Source: Oscillatoriales cyanobacterium (GTDB lineage Bacteria; Cyanobacteriota; Cyanobacteriia; Cyanobacteriales; Laspinemataceae). From it: 64,000 bases of DNA. The DNA is taken from positions 1 through 64,000 of the forward strand of contig JAABRM010000037.1 in NCBI GenBank assembly GCA_011390955.1. Direction: 5' to 3'. Within the stretch, counting starts at the first letter, position 1, and the number at the start of each line of letters is the position of its first letter. Shown piece after piece: positions 26,051 through 35,913 of this stretch. The position numbers and the translations under genes are program-made. A model generated the notes under the pieces. That model searched no databases. It saw only the letters and a list, made by a program, of their open reading frames with translations, and was not told the DNA's origin.

Positions 26051-26186
26051 GACTATAGTTAGCCAAAGCGTTGCTGATTTATTTTGAGCATCTGACGACA
26101 TGTCCGGTTGTCAAAACCCGTATATCAAGCCATCTGTCATTCCCGCGAAGGCGGGAATCCACAAGCATTTTAGGGTATTACCACAG

Positions 26187-26552
26187 TCAGTCTAGAATAA
26201 CCGGATTTGGTATGACGACAAACAGAGGTCGTTCGACCATGATTCCTTGTGCCATCAAGCAACAAATCAGCGACGCATTTTGAACTATTCGATCCTTTCC
26301 GGGATCGCCCCGGTCGTGAAGCGAATTTATCGCGAAGATCGCGAATCGCCACCATCCCCAGGGACGATCGCGCCACAAATTCGATCGGTTAAATTTTTGC
26401 TTGGCTTGTGCATAAACTTCCTCAGTAATTTGAGTAAATCCATTTTCCTGAGCAAATTTTTCGATTTTTTTGCGGGCAGCAGGACGCACAAAAAAGGCCA
26501 AGAAAATTTTTGAACCTTTGAGTCTTTCTTCGGCGGATTTTGTCCATTCCAT
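26187..26552 (-). CDS. PCP_red domain protein with odd C-terminal extension
   Basis: Residues 1-55 (WTKSAEERLKG, FFVRPAARKKIEKFAQ, ITEEVYAQAK) match the PCP_red domain, found at the C-terminus of ChlB of dark-operative protochlorophyllide reductase and as stand-alone small proteins in cyanobacteria. Here it is a stand-alone copy. Residues 56-121 have no resemblance to the family and pass through DNA shared with a short dispersed repeat, so the native stop was probably lost and the frame now reads through. It ends 26 bases before the AMIN gene stop region begins on the same strand. Confidence 0.72.
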   Translation of the reverse strand: MEWTKSAEERLKGSKIFLAFFVRPAARKKIEKFAQENGFTQITEEVYAQAKQKFNRSNLWRDRPWGWWRFAIFAINSLHDRGDPGKDRIVQNASLICCLMAQGIMVERPLFVVIPNPVILD

Positions 26553-26578
26553 GAAATAAATTTTCCTGATTCTATTGT

Positions 26579-28381
26579 TTATGGTTGATTAAAACGCCAA
26601 TGTTCGGTGAAACGCACTGGCAAAACTTGACCCGGCGCGATCGCTGTTTGTTTCGGGGCAGAAAGCAAATTCGCCGCCAGTCCTGCGGCTGCCCCACCTA
26701 ATAATGGCCCACCGGCTAGACCACCTATGGCGGCACCACCGACTGCCCCCAAGGTAGACCAACTTAGCAGTCCATTTCGAGAAACAGCCATATCCCCGGC
26801 GATCGCATCGGATGCGGCACTGATTGGCACCATCTCACCATCGATCGCCATCGCTTCCACCACAAAACGACTGCCAGAGCGATCGCTGATGAAAGTGCCA
26901 ATCGCGGGGGTTCCCACTGGGGCGATCGCGTTGCCATTGCGGTCATAAACTTCCACATCTACAACCAGCACTTCCCGTCGAGAGGAACCGCTTTTGAGGG
27001 TAAACCCTTCTGAACCGGGATAACGTAATATCATCACCGTCCCGGCAGCTACCAACACATTCGGGTCGGTGATGGGCAAAGAATTATTGAACTGTCCCTC
27101 GGTGGCATTCCGATCGCTAGAAGCGTTCCCATCATTTTGATCGTTCGGCAGGTTGGGTACATCGATCGCCGAATTGACGGAATTGACGGAGTTGTCTGCA
27201 TCCGCTGCCCCCGTCCAGGAACGAACCGGCAAGGATTCACCGAAGATAATCACCCCATCCGACGGGGATGAGTAAGCCATTAGGGATAAGGATTGACTGG
27301 TCGATTCGTCAGTCGATTCTTCAGCGGTGGCAGTTTCCCATTCCGGTACAGCAGGTACAGACAAAACCGTTGCGGTTTCTGCTTCGGTGCTTTCTGCCTC
27401 CGTTGCCGAAATTGCGGGGGTGACGGATGCTGACTCCTCGATGGTTGCCGATGGGGTTTCACTCAGAGGGACTTGTTGCCATTCAGAATAAGGCGGTAAA
27501 GACTCCATCAACTCCTTCTCGGACGGGGTAAGTTCGCTGAAGTCGTTGACAGAGGAGGTTTGTAATGCTGATGGTGGGATGGTACTGGATCTGTCTGTAG
27601 CGTTCTGGTTTTGATTGTTCTGGTTTTGATTGTTTTGATTTTCCCAGCCTGGGGGAGGGGGTGGTGGGACAAAGATACTCGTCGTCCCTGGTGTGACTTG
27701 TTGCGTGGGCAAACCCACATCTGAACTAATTGGCACTGGGGTCATCTCCAGGGGTGGCACGATCGCGTTTTCTGGCTGACTGCCCACGGGGGGTTGATGC
27801 CCAATATTGGCGATCGCTGGCAGTTGCGGCAAAGTACCCGTGTTCTCCATCCTGGGTAAAACTTGTGACAAGGCAAATTGTGGCCGTAATACCCAACGAT
27901 TTCCTTGACCGAGGGGTTCCAGGGTGATTTGTCCGGGATGAATCGATATCCCTGGGTCAAGATCCATGACAATGCGAGTTTCTCCGGGTTTAAATTGACT
28001 GATGCGAATTCTCCGCACCAAACCCGGATAATTTTCTTCCGTAGGATTAATCCCAAAGTTGCTATTGGGAACGTCGATCGCAATTCGCGGCGGGTCAGCG
28101 AGAATAAAATACTGCGGCTTTTGCTGACTGGTGATTTGTAGTTGATGGGTATAGGGGTCATATTCCCACTGTCTCCCTTCGGCAGCGATCGCCACCGCAT
28201 GAAACTGATTCAAGCCAACGGTTAAAGGGAGTAGGCTGAGTAGACTGAGGATGCCCACATTGCCGAAACTTGAAACATTGCATAATGTGGGGGCGAGTGC
28301 ATTTAGCCAAACACTCAACCAAAATAATCGTGCTACCCTTCGCGCTGGGGCGCGAAAAGCATATTGAACCGATTTTTTCAT
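26579..28381 (-). CDS. AMIN-domain envelope protein
   Basis: A 600-residue secreted or outer-envelope protein. An N-terminal hydrophobic region (about residues 18-68) is the export signal. An AMIN domain follows (about 75-170: WEYDPYTHQLQI, PPRIAIDVPNSNF, RIRISQFKPGETRIVMDL), which binds peptidoglycan in AmiC and PilQ. The middle is a long Pro/Thr/Ser/Glu linker. The C-terminal part has a beta region and a glycine zipper (VGGAAIGGLAGGPLLGGAAA, about 555-580). Similar proteins occur with type IV pilus or cell-division machinery; a specific role is not assigned. Confidence 0.82.
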   Translation of the reverse strand: MKKSVQYAFRAPARRVARLFWLSVWLNALAPTLCNVSSFGNVGILSLLSLLPLTVGLNQFHAVAIAAEGRQWEYDPYTHQLQITSQQKPQYFILADPPRIAIDVPNSNFGINPTEENYPGLVRRIRISQFKPGETRIVMDLDPGISIHPGQITLEPLGQGNRWVLRPQFALSQVLPRMENTGTLPQLPAIANIGHQPPVGSQPENAIVPPLEMTPVPISSDVGLPTQQVTPGTTSIFVPPPPPPGWENQNNQNQNNQNQNATDRSSTIPPSALQTSSVNDFSELTPSEKELMESLPPYSEWQQVPLSETPSATIEESASVTPAISATEAESTEAETATVLSVPAVPEWETATAEESTDESTSQSLSLMAYSSPSDGVIIFGESLPVRSWTGAADADNSVNSVNSAIDVPNLPNDQNDGNASSDRNATEGQFNNSLPITDPNVLVAAGTVMILRYPGSEGFTLKSGSSRREVLVVDVEVYDRNGNAIAPVGTPAIGTFISDRSGSRFVVEAMAIDGEMVPISAASDAIAGDMAVSRNGLLSWSTLGAVGGAAIGGLAGGPLLGGAAAGLAANLLSAPKQTAIAPGQVLPVRFTEHWRFNQP

Positions 28382-28476
28382 AGTGCTAAAAAAGATTTTC
28401 CCACCCTGGGGGGTTGACCACAGTTAATCATAAACTGTAGAAAATGTTATAGAATGGTATAAAAGCAAAAACTTAA

Positions 28477-28740
28477 CGGCTTGACACCCGGAACAAAACT
28501 CTTCTCTATTGGGAGACCTGTGACAAGGCAATTGGGTATATCCACCAGTTTTAAACTTCCTGAAAATAGCTCAGTAGAGTAGCTTTGCTGTCAAATAGGG
28601 CGAGTTGCGCCCGATTTTAAGCCTGTGGACAGGGTGCTGCCGACAGTCCTGGATGAAGCAGGAAGCGAACTCTCTATTCTTCGGAGTAGTTAAAGTAGAA
28701 CCAATTTTCTACAGTTTCGTACAACGGTAATGTTTGAATT
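28477..28740 (+). ncRNA. Candidate structured RNA, HEARO / IscB-omega-like
   Basis: A run of strong hairpins in otherwise AT-rich DNA: GGGCG/CGCCC (28598-28612), GGAC/GTCC (28627-28649), CCTG/CAGG (28648-28662) and a CUUCGG-capped stem CTATTC/GAGTAG (28674-28689). The dense small hairpins, lack of an open frame and the ATGA directly at the proposed 3' edge (28741) resemble stand-alone HEARO elements, which insert just 5' of ATGA or GTGA. No IscB or TnpB gene is adjacent. The family assignment is inference; the RNA-like structure is what the sequence shows. Confidence 0.45.
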
Positions 28741-28815
28741 ATGACCTAAGCGTTCGTCCTTGACAACTAAACTTCTGCTTTGACCCGCGATTATATACGC
28801 GATTATATAGGCGAT

Positions 28816-28938
28816 TTCTCGTTCCCAGGCTCGGCATGGGAATGCCGAGCGAGAGGCTCTGCCTCGCTTGAAGAACACATAAGGAAACGAGGCAGAGCCT
28901 CGTTTTTCCCGTTCCCAGGCAGAGCCTAGGAACGAGAG
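28816..28938. repeat. Palindromic three-hairpin element, copy 2
   Basis: CTCGTTCCCAGGCTCGGC to GGAACGAGAG, with the inner GAGGCTCTGCCTCG / CGAGGCAGAGCCTCG pair. It differs from the 32.7-33.0 kb copies in the first hairpin. It lies between the RNA candidate and the lapA-like gene. Confidence 0.8.
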
Positions 28939-28948
28939 GTACGAGAGA

Positions 28949-29194
28949 TTAACGGCGCGATCGCGAATGCGTCCCGGAGGGGAATCGCGAATGCGTCCCG
29001 GAGAAAATCGCCCCAGCAATGGTGCCAATGGCTACAGCAAATGCCAACACCACACCCACGGGCATTTGAATCGATTGTAACCCTAAAAAAGATAACTGGA
29101 CGGGGGTGGCATTTTGCACGGACAAAATCGCGATCGCTCCCACCCAAATCCCTAAAATTACACAAATTAATATAGCAGTAATTTGTTTTTTCAT
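28949..29194 (-). CDS. LapA family (DUF1049) membrane protein
   Basis: An 81-residue protein with two transmembrane helices (about residues 5-27 and 42-65) joined by QNATPVQLSFLGLQS, the signature of the LapA/DUF1049 family, small inner-membrane proteins linked to lipopolysaccharide assembly in E. coli. The usual cytoplasmic coiled-coil tail is missing; after the second helix the protein ends in SGTHSRFPSGTHSRSRR, encoded by a 20-base direct repeat. The C-terminus was probably replaced by repeat DNA. Confidence 0.78.
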   Translation of the reverse strand: MKKQITAILICVILGIWVGAIAILSVQNATPVQLSFLGLQSIQMPVGVVLAFAVAIGTIAGAIFSGTHSRFPSGTHSRSRR

Positions 29195-29734
29195 CTGTTA
29201 TTTTATCTGTTATTATTATTAATTTATAGTTGACGATTAATGGACAATTGATAATAGACAACCAACTATCAACCAACCAACAACAACCAACAACAATCAA
29301 CTAACAAAATTTGCCTCTGATATGTGTTAGGGCGAAGCATACTCTTCGAGAAGGCTTCGCCTACGGGTAATAAGTTGTCGTTTTTTTCCTATAGATTCTC
29401 AGCCCGGTAAGCGAAGCTATGCCGCTAGGCTATATGCTTCGCCCCTACAGGTTCAATAATGAACAACAATCAACCAACAACAATCAACCAACAACCAACT
29501 AACAACAACCAACAACTAACAAAATTTGCCTCTGATATATGTTAGGGCGAAGCATTCGGGTAATAAATTTTTCATTTTTTCCTATAGATTCTCTGCCCGA
29601 ATGCTTCGCCCCTACAGGTTCAATAATGAACAACAATCAACCAACAACAATCAACCAACAACAATCAACCAACAACAAACAACAAACAACAACCAACCAT
29701 CAACAAACAACAATCAACAATCAACAATCAACGG
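29195..29734. repeat. Repeat-filled region with a duplicated 150-bp segment
   Basis: AACAACCAACAA units occupy most of 29250-29310, 29460-29520 and 29628-29730. Between them a segment beginning TTTGCCTCTGATATGTGTTA and ending CCCCTACAGGTTCAATAATG occurs twice (about 29311-29460 and 29524-29628), the second copy shorter. It contains palindromic GGGCGAAGCAT / ATGCTTCGCCC arms. No gene is supported. Confidence 0.75.
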
Positions 29735-31162
29735 TTAAGCCAGCTTATCAATGGCATTTGTCATTTCGGCTTCAATGTTAGCCAATTTTTCCGCTGAGTT
29801 GGTTTCAATATAAACCCGAATCAGTGGTTCAGTCCCGGAAGGACGCAACAAAATCCAGCCACCATCAGCCATATACAGCTTAATCCCGTCTTTCCGTCCC
29901 ACTTCCTTAACATGAATTCCGGCCACTTCTGCGGGAGGATTATTCAAATAAACATCTAAAACCGCAGCTTTGTGGGCTTCGGTTAAATGCAAGTCCAGGC
30001 GGTTGTTGTACAAGGGGCCATCGGCTTCTTCGATCGCTTCTTCGACCAATTGGCTGAGGGGTTTTCCTTCATAGGCGATCGCCTCTGCCACCAGCATATC
30101 GGCCAAAATCCCATCTTTTTCGGGAATATGTCCCAGAACACTTAAGCCCCCGGACTCTTCACCCCCAATCAGCACATCGGTTTCCCGCATTTTTTCGCCG
30201 ACATATTTAAAGCCCACAGCGGTTTCATACAGTTCTAAACCGTACTTAGCCGCCAGATTATCTAATAAGTGGGTTGTGGCTACAGTCCGGACAATTGCCC
30301 CACGTTTGCCCTTGTTTTTAACCAGGTGACGGGCTAACAACAATAAAATTGTGTTGGGTGTCAGTACGTTGCCTTTTTCGTCCACAATCCCAAAGCGATC
30401 GCTATCCCCGTCGGTGGCTAGACCTAAATCCGCCCCACCGCTGATGACAGACTCCACCAACTCTTGCAGTTGTTCTGGCTTGGGTTCGGGCATCCCGCCA
30501 CCAAACAACACATCCCGCCAAGTGTGGAAACTTTCGGTTTCACAACCGCAGTAAGCTAAAACTTCATCTAAGTAACCCCGTGAAGTTGAGTACAGGGCAT
30601 CATACTTAACCTTAAGTTTCGCACTACGCAGTTTATCTACATCAAGTTGGCTATAGAGAAACTTCAGATATTCTGGTTTGGGGTCAAAGGTGGAAATTTG
30701 CTCGGTTTTCTTGCTGGCTGGGGGCGCATCAGACGCCCCGGGAATATTCGCCACAATGGTATCAGTAATTTCTGGAGTGGCGGGGCCAGCGTAATCTGGG
30801 ATATATTTAATGCCGCAATAAGGGGCAGGGTTGTGAGAAGCGGTAAACATTAAAGCCCCAGCGGACTTTAAATGCAAAGCATTGTAAGCAATTACCGGCG
30901 TCGGACAATCCCGGTCTACAATTTTTACGGTCCAGCCCAAATCGGCCAAAATCTCAGCGGCAGTGTTCGCAAACTCATCGGCTAAGAAGCGGGGATCGTA
31001 GGCGACTAGAACAGGTCTGTCTTTGCTGTAAGCGGTTTCTAGGTAACTCGCGATCGCCCGAGTTACTTTGCGTACATTGGCAAACGTAAAATCTTTGGCG
31101 ATTAGTCCTCGCCATCCGTCCGTACCAAACTTAATCTCCTGTGATTCCGCTGCTGTACTCAT
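29735..31162 (-). CDS. Phosphoglucomutase/phosphomannomutase family protein, paralogue 1
   Basis: A 475-residue cytoplasmic alpha-D-phosphohexomutase. The phosphoserine loop is TASHNP (Ser109), metal-binding loop DGDSDR (251-256), sugar specificity loop GEESGG and phosphate-binding loop RPSGTEP. GTDGWRG near the N-terminus is typical. It could interconvert glucose or mannose 1- and 6-phosphates or glucosamine phosphates; the exact sugar is not certain. A clear paralogue (61375-62832) is in the same window. The gene ends directly in AACAACC repeats. Confidence 0.9.
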   Translation of the reverse strand: MSTAAESQEIKFGTDGWRGLIAKDFTFANVRKVTRAIASYLETAYSKDRPVLVAYDPRFLADEFANTAAEILADLGWTVKIVDRDCPTPVIAYNALHLKSAGALMFTASHNPAPYCGIKYIPDYAGPATPEITDTIVANIPGASDAPPASKKTEQISTFDPKPEYLKFLYSQLDVDKLRSAKLKVKYDALYSTSRGYLDEVLAYCGCETESFHTWRDVLFGGGMPEPKPEQLQELVESVISGGADLGLATDGDSDRFGIVDEKGNVLTPNTILLLLARHLVKNKGKRGAIVRTVATTHLLDNLAAKYGLELYETAVGFKYVGEKMRETDVLIGGEESGGLSVLGHIPEKDGILADMLVAEAIAYEGKPLSQLVEEAIEEADGPLYNNRLDLHLTEAHKAAVLDVYLNNPPAEVAGIHVKEVGRKDGIKLYMADGGWILLRPSGTEPLIRVYIETNSAEKLANIEAEMTNAIDKLA

Positions 31163-31199
31163 ATCAATCAGATCGCTCGTTCGTTGAAGACTTCACCCC

Positions 31200-31450
31200 A
31201 ATAGTACGACGTTTTGTTGTTTGTTGATTGTTGTTCGTTGTTTGTTGTTCGTTGTTGGTTGTTCGTTGTTGGTTGATTGTTGTTCGTTGGTTGTTGTTGG
31301 TTGATTGTTGTTCGTTGATTGTTGTTCGTTGAGAGAATTGTCGTTACGCAGCTAGGGGGGTTGCGGTGGGCGATGCCCACCCTACGCTAGGGGGGTTGCG
31401 GTGGGCGATGCCCACCTACGCAACTGAGGAATTTTCCTCGGTTTTGCCCA
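31200..31450. repeat. GTTGTTCGTTG block and two GTGGGCGATGCCCACC palindromes
   Basis: The gap between the mutase and recF has a block of GTTGATTGTTGTTCG units (31210-31335), then two adjacent copies of CTAGGGGGGTTGCGGTGGGC with the palindrome GGTGGGCGATGCCCACC (31353-31384 and 31387-31416). No gene is present. Confidence 0.75.
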
Positions 31451-31452
31451 CC

Positions 31453-32589
31453 CTAGGAATAAATTTGACCGCCTTTGACCGTGAACGTTTGCGCGGAGTC
31501 GATCCATTGTTGGGCAAAATGATCGAGGTGGGTGGTGGTGATTAGGGTTTGAAAGCGATCGCCAATAGCCTGAAATAGTTGCTGTTGCCGCTTGGGGTCG
31601 AGTTCGGCAAGGACATCATCCAAAAGGAGTACCGGGGTTTCCCCCACTACTTCTTCGATCAGTTTGAGTTCCGCAAGTTTGAGGGATAAAACTAAGGTGC
31701 GCTGTTGTCCGTGAGAGGCAAATTGCCGGACGGGTTGCTGGTTGAGAAAAAAGGCAATTTCATCCCGGTGAGGTCCGACCAAGCTGGTGCCTTGGTGTTG
31801 TTCGGCGATCGCCCGACTTTGGATTTTCTCCAAGAAAGCCAGTCCAGCTTTTTGGGCAGACTCCCGGACTGTGGGGTCTTGCATGGCTTCTACATTGGGC
31901 AAATATTTGATTTCTAAGGTTTCGCTGTGGCCGCCGATCGCCTGATGGCCGGTTTCGGCAATGGGGGCAAGTCTTTGCAAAGCCCGCGATCGCCTGACGG
32001 TGACTCGGGCGCCCAGGGTGGCTAATTGGGCATCCCATAAAGCTAATTCTGACCTTTGGGAATTTAACATCTGACCCTGTTTTTTTACTTCTTTTAATAG
32101 GGCATTTCTTTGGCGCAATACTTTATTATATTGTTGTAAAATATGAGCATAAATCGGTTCAATTTGGATTAACAATTCATCCAACCAATTGCGCCTTTGT
32201 TCTGGGCCGCCGCGCACTAAATCTAAGTCTAAGCTGGAAAATTGTACGATATTTAAAATGCCGATAAAGTCCATTTGTCTGCGGGAACTTTCGCCATTAA
32301 TGGTACAAACGCGCCGTCCGTTTTCCCGCAAGGTAATGGCCAAATCTACGGGGGCGTTTTCCCGGTGAATGGTGCTGGCAATTTGGCTAATATTTTCCCC
32401 GTGCATAATTAGGTCGCGATCGCGTCTTGCCCGGATAGTCTTTAAGCTAGATAGCAACCCCACTGCTTCCAATAAATTAGTTTTTCCTTGAGCATTTTCT
32501 CCTAGCAAAATAGTTTTTTTTGAGGAAAATTCTAAGCGTTGTTCTTGATAGTTACGAAAATGTTTTAAGTAGATATTTTTCAGATACAT
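31453..32589 (-). CDS. recF: DNA replication/repair protein RecF
   Basis: SMC-like ATPase of the RecFOR pathway that loads RecA at gaps. Walker A is GENAQGKTN (residues 30-38), the signature is ASHGQQRTLVLSLKLAE and Walker B is VLLLDDVLAELD. Length 378 is normal. It is not next to dnaN or gyrB, as is usual in cyanobacteria. The start codon lies directly in a GTTGTTGG repeat block, so its promoter region was invaded by repeats. Confidence 0.94.
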   Translation of the reverse strand: MYLKNIYLKHFRNYQEQRLEFSSKKTILLGENAQGKTNLLEAVGLLSSLKTIRARRDRDLIMHGENISQIASTIHRENAPVDLAITLRENGRRVCTINGESSRRQMDFIGILNIVQFSSLDLDLVRGGPEQRRNWLDELLIQIEPIYAHILQQYNKVLRQRNALLKEVKKQGQMLNSQRSELALWDAQLATLGARVTVRRSRALQRLAPIAETGHQAIGGHSETLEIKYLPNVEAMQDPTVRESAQKAGLAFLEKIQSRAIAEQHQGTSLVGPHRDEIAFFLNQQPVRQFASHGQQRTLVLSLKLAELKLIEEVVGETPVLLLDDVLAELDPKRQQQLFQAIGDRFQTLITTTHLDHFAQQWIDSAQTFTVKGGQIYS

Positions 32590-33093
32590 TATTGTTGGTT
32601 GATTGTTGTTGGTTGTTGGTTGATTGTTGTTGGTTGTTGGTTGATTGTTGTTGGTTGTTGGTTGTTTGTTGTTGGTGGTTGGTTGTTTGTTTTCTGGTTC
32701 CCAGGCAGAGCCTGGGAATCCTAGTCTAGAGGCTCAGCAAGAGTGTGTCCATCGTCAACAGATAATAGGAGGCAGAGCCTCCATTTCGGGCATTCCCAGG
32801 CAGAGCCTGGGAACGAGGACAACCAACAATCAACAACCAACAACCAACAATCAACAAATTGTTTTTTCTGGTTCCCAGGCAGAGCCTGGGAATCCTAGTC
32901 TAGAGGCTCAGCAAGAGTGTGTCCATCGTCAACAGATAATAGGAGGCAGAGCCTCCATTTCGGGCATTCCCAGGCAGAGCCTGGGAACGAGGACAACCAA
33001 CAATCAACAAACAACAAACAAACAACAACCAACCACCAACCACCAACAAACAACAATCAACAAACAACAACCAACAAACAACAACCAACAATA
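32590..33093. repeat. Repeat block with two identical copies of the palindromic element
   Basis: GTTGTTGGTTGATTG units (32594-32690) are followed by two copies of the three-hairpin element (32693-32818, 32867-32992; arms GGTTCCCAGGCAGAGCC). The copies together with flanking AACAACCAACAATC form a direct repeat of about 140 bp with a 174-base offset and no visible mismatch. AACAACAAACAACC units then run to the stop codon of the ATPase gene. Confidence 0.88.
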
Positions 33094-35913
33094 TTAATTT
33101 TGCTGTTGGGTTTTCCTGGATTTGTACCAGCGGACAAATAGTTTTTCTAACTCAATCCAGACAAACATTAAAGCACTAAACCCAAGGCAAATGAGTAACT
33201 CCATTGGATCGAGCCATTGGGTGCCAAAGAAATTCCGCAAGGGTTCGACATAAATCAGCATTAACTGAAGAATGGTAGTGATCGTTACCGCCCCCAGCAC
33301 ATAAGGATTAGAAAAGGGGTTAATTTCGATGGTTAAACGAGTTTTAGACCGAACCGCGATCGCGTGTCCCATTTGGGCAATACACAGGGTGGTAAATACC
33401 ATTGTTTTCCATCTGTCTGGATTGTGCATTTCATCGACAACGGCGTTGGCATGGTGATAAGACCAACCCATTAAAGTAATGGTGAGAATGGCAAAAATAA
33501 TCCCAATCCTGACCATATATAGTCCCAACCCTCTGGCAAAAATACTCTCGCGGGGACTATTCGGGGGACTTTTCATCACATCCGGTTCTGGGGGCTCCAC
33601 CGCTAGGGCTAGGGCAGGAAAGCCATCAGTGACTAAGTTCATCCAGAGAATTTGCAATGGGGTCAGGGGGACATCCGCCACGGGTAACAATAAGGGCGCT
33701 GAGGCAATGGTTAAAACTTCGCCAATATTAGAACCGAGAATATATTTAATGAATCGGCGAATATTGCTATAAACCACGCGACCTTCTTCGGTGGCAGCGA
33801 CAATGGTGGCAAAATTATCATCCAGTAAGACCATATCACTGGCTTCTTTACTGACATCGGTGCCACTGATCCCCATCGCAATGCCAATATCCGCTTGTTT
33901 CAAAGCCGGGGCATCGTTGACCCCATCTCCGGTCATGGCGACGAATTGACCGCGACTTTGCAAGGCTTTGACAATGCGGAGTTTATGTTCTGGGGAGACT
34001 CGCGCATAGACGCTGACTCGCTCAACCAGAGATTCTAGTTCCGGTTGACTCAGTTTTTCTAATTCTTGACCAATGAGGACGCGATCGCCGCTTTGGGCAA
34101 TGCCCAGGTCAGTGGCGATCGCCTTAGCGGTCAGCGGGTGATCCCCGGTAATCATCACCGGACGAATTCCCGCTTGGCGACATTTGGCGACAGCGGCGCG
34201 AACTTCGGGACGGGGGGCATCCAGCATCCCGACTAAGCCCAGCCAGACTAACTGTTGTTCCGCTTCCTCTTGGCTGGTTGTTTCGGAATATAAATCGGTG
34301 AGTGGCTTGTAGGCAAATCCCAATACCCGCAACCCTTGCGCCGCCATCAAGTCATTCTGAGTTAAAATTTCCGCTCGTTTTTCCGCCGTCAAGGGTTGAA
34401 TTTCTGCCCCTTGCTGAATTTGCGTGCAGCGGTCTAAGGTCAACTCTGGGGAGCCTTTGGTGTACATGGCATAAGCACCTTCCCCTGGTGGCTGCTGACT
34501 TATGGTGCTCATGCGCTTAGTTTCCGAGGAAAAAGGAAACTCGCCGACCCTGGGCATTTGACGGGTTAATTTGTTTTGCTCTAATTGGCCTTTGGCCGCC
34601 AGGGCTAACAGGGCGCCTTCGGTGGGGTCGCCGAGAATTGTCCATTGCTGCTTTTCTTCCTGCAACTGAGCATCATTACAGAGGACGCAACTGAGGAGAA
34701 GCGATCGCACTTCTGGATCGTTTTGTAGCTGTTCGCTGGCTATTGCTGGGACGCGACCGTTGCCAGAGGGATTTTCTATTTTAAATTCCCCCAAAGGTTC
34801 ATAGCCCTCTCCCGTCACCCGTAAGCTGTAACTAGCGGTTTGCACCCGTTGCACCACCATTTTATTTTGGGTCAGGGTGCCGGTTTTGTCGGAACAAATG
34901 GTAGAAACAGAACCCAAGGTTTCCACCGCTGGGAGTTTGCGAATCAAGGCATTCCGCTTGACCATTCTTTGCGTCCCCAAGGCCAAAGTCACGGTAATTA
35001 CCGCTGGCAAACCTTCGGGAACTACCGCCACGGCCATACTTAGGGAAATTTCTAGTAAGTCCCGAAAAGCACTTTGGTTCACCAGGGTGCCACCAATTAC
35101 CACCAAGGCGACTAAAATCAGGGAACCTGTCACCAGTACATTCCCTAGTTGAGTCATCCGCTGTTGTAGGGGGGTGGGTTCGCTTTCTACTCCCTGAATC
35201 ATGGCGGCAATGCGCCCCAGTTCCGTGTTCATGCCGGTTTTGGTGACTACCACTTTGGCGCGACCCAAGATTACTTCGGTGCCTTGATAGACCAAGTTCA
35301 GGCGATCGCCTAAGCTGGTGTTCTCCGGTAGGGTTAGTTTCACCTGTTTGGTGACAGCGTTAGACTCTCCCGTGAGGGCAGCTTCGCGGATTTGCAAGCT
35401 AGATGCAGAAATCACTCGGCCATCAGCGCTGACCTGCACTCCGGCTTCCAGCAGCATGATGTCTCCGGGGACTAACTCTTTGGCGGCTATTTCCTGGGTT
35501 TTGCCGTCGCGGATGACTCTCACTAAGGGCGATGCCATGTTTTTTAAGGCGGCTAAGGCTTTTTCCGCACGGCTTTCTTGCAGATAACCCAGTACCCCGT
35601 TGAGAATCACAATTAGGAAAATGGCGATCGCGTCTTTGGGAAAGTCACCATCCTGGATATCTAAAATTCCTGACACAAATGCTACAGCGATCAGCATGAG
35701 TAGCATGACGTTAGTAAACTGATCGATTAAAATTCCTAAAGCGGTACGACCACCCGTTTCTTGGATTTCGTTGGGTCCAAATTCGGCGTGTCTGGCAGAC
35801 ACTTGCTTGAAACTTAATCCTTGGTTGGCGTCGGTTTCCAAGCGTTCAAGAGTCTGAGGCACTGCCAAAGTATGCCAAGCAAATTGAGAATCTAGCTGAG
35901 AATGGTCATTCAT
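33094..35913 (-). CDS. P-type Ca2+-transporting ATPase (P2A-like)
   Basis: A large cation pump of the PMR1/SERCA-like group. The actuator motif is LTGESN (about residues 187-190 from the longest start), the membrane Ca2+-site motif is VPEGLPAV (305-311), phosphorylation motif DKTGTLT (Asp348), nucleotide-binding KGSPE, and hinge [15 protein letters not shown]. Ten transmembrane helices are expected, with N-terminal Cation_ATPase_N region [16 protein letters not shown] prefer ATG 35913; a GTG at 35931 adds six residues. The substrate is most likely Ca2+, possibly Mn2+. Its 3' end meets AACAACC repeats. Confidence 0.92.
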   Translation of the reverse strand: MNDHSQLDSQFAWHTLAVPQTLERLETDANQGLSFKQVSARHAEFGPNEIQETGGRTALGILIDQFTNVMLLMLIAVAFVSGILDIQDGDFPKDAIAIFLIVILNGVLGYLQESRAEKALAALKNMASPLVRVIRDGKTQEIAAKELVPGDIMLLEAGVQVSADGRVISASSLQIREAALTGESNAVTKQVKLTLPENTSLGDRLNLVYQGTEVILGRAKVVVTKTGMNTELGRIAAMIQGVESEPTPLQQRMTQLGNVLVTGSLILVALVVIGGTLVNQSAFRDLLEISLSMAVAVVPEGLPAVITVTLALGTQRMVKRNALIRKLPAVETLGSVSTICSDKTGTLTQNKMVVQRVQTASYSLRVTGEGYEPLGEFKIENPSGNGRVPAIASEQLQNDPEVRSLLLSCVLCNDAQLQEEKQQWTILGDPTEGALLALAAKGQLEQNKLTRQMPRVGEFPFSSETKRMSTISQQPPGEGAYAMYTKGSPELTLDRCTQIQQGAEIQPLTAEKRAEILTQNDLMAAQGLRVLGFAYKPLTDLYSETTSQEEAEQQLVWLGLVGMLDAPRPEVRAAVAKCRQAGIRPVMITGDHPLTAKAIATDLGIAQSGDRVLIGQELEKLSQPELESLVERVSVYARVSPEHKLRIVKALQSRGQFVAMTGDGVNDAPALKQADIGIAMGISGTDVSKEASDMVLLDDNFATIVAATEEGRVVYSNIRRFIKYILGSNIGEVLTIASAPLLLPVADVPLTPLQILWMNLVTDGFPALALAVEPPEPDVMKSPPNSPRESIFARGLGLYMVRIGIIFAILTITLMGWSYHHANAVVDEMHNPDRWKTMVFTTLCIAQMGHAIAVRSKTRLTIEINPFSNPYVLGAVTITTILQLMLIYVEPLRNFFGTQWLDPMELLICLGFSALMFVWIELEKLFVRWYKSRKTQQQN

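Noticed and set aside
28477-28740. Assignment of the structured RNA to a TnpB omega RNA
   Set aside because: No TnpB 3' end is adjacent and the 3' flank ATGA fits HEARO better; the question remains open but TnpB was judged less likely.
32520-33141. Long frames across the palindromic elements before the Ca2+ ATPase gene
   Set aside because: The protein sequence is periodic and follows the nucleotide repeat units, with no start signal.
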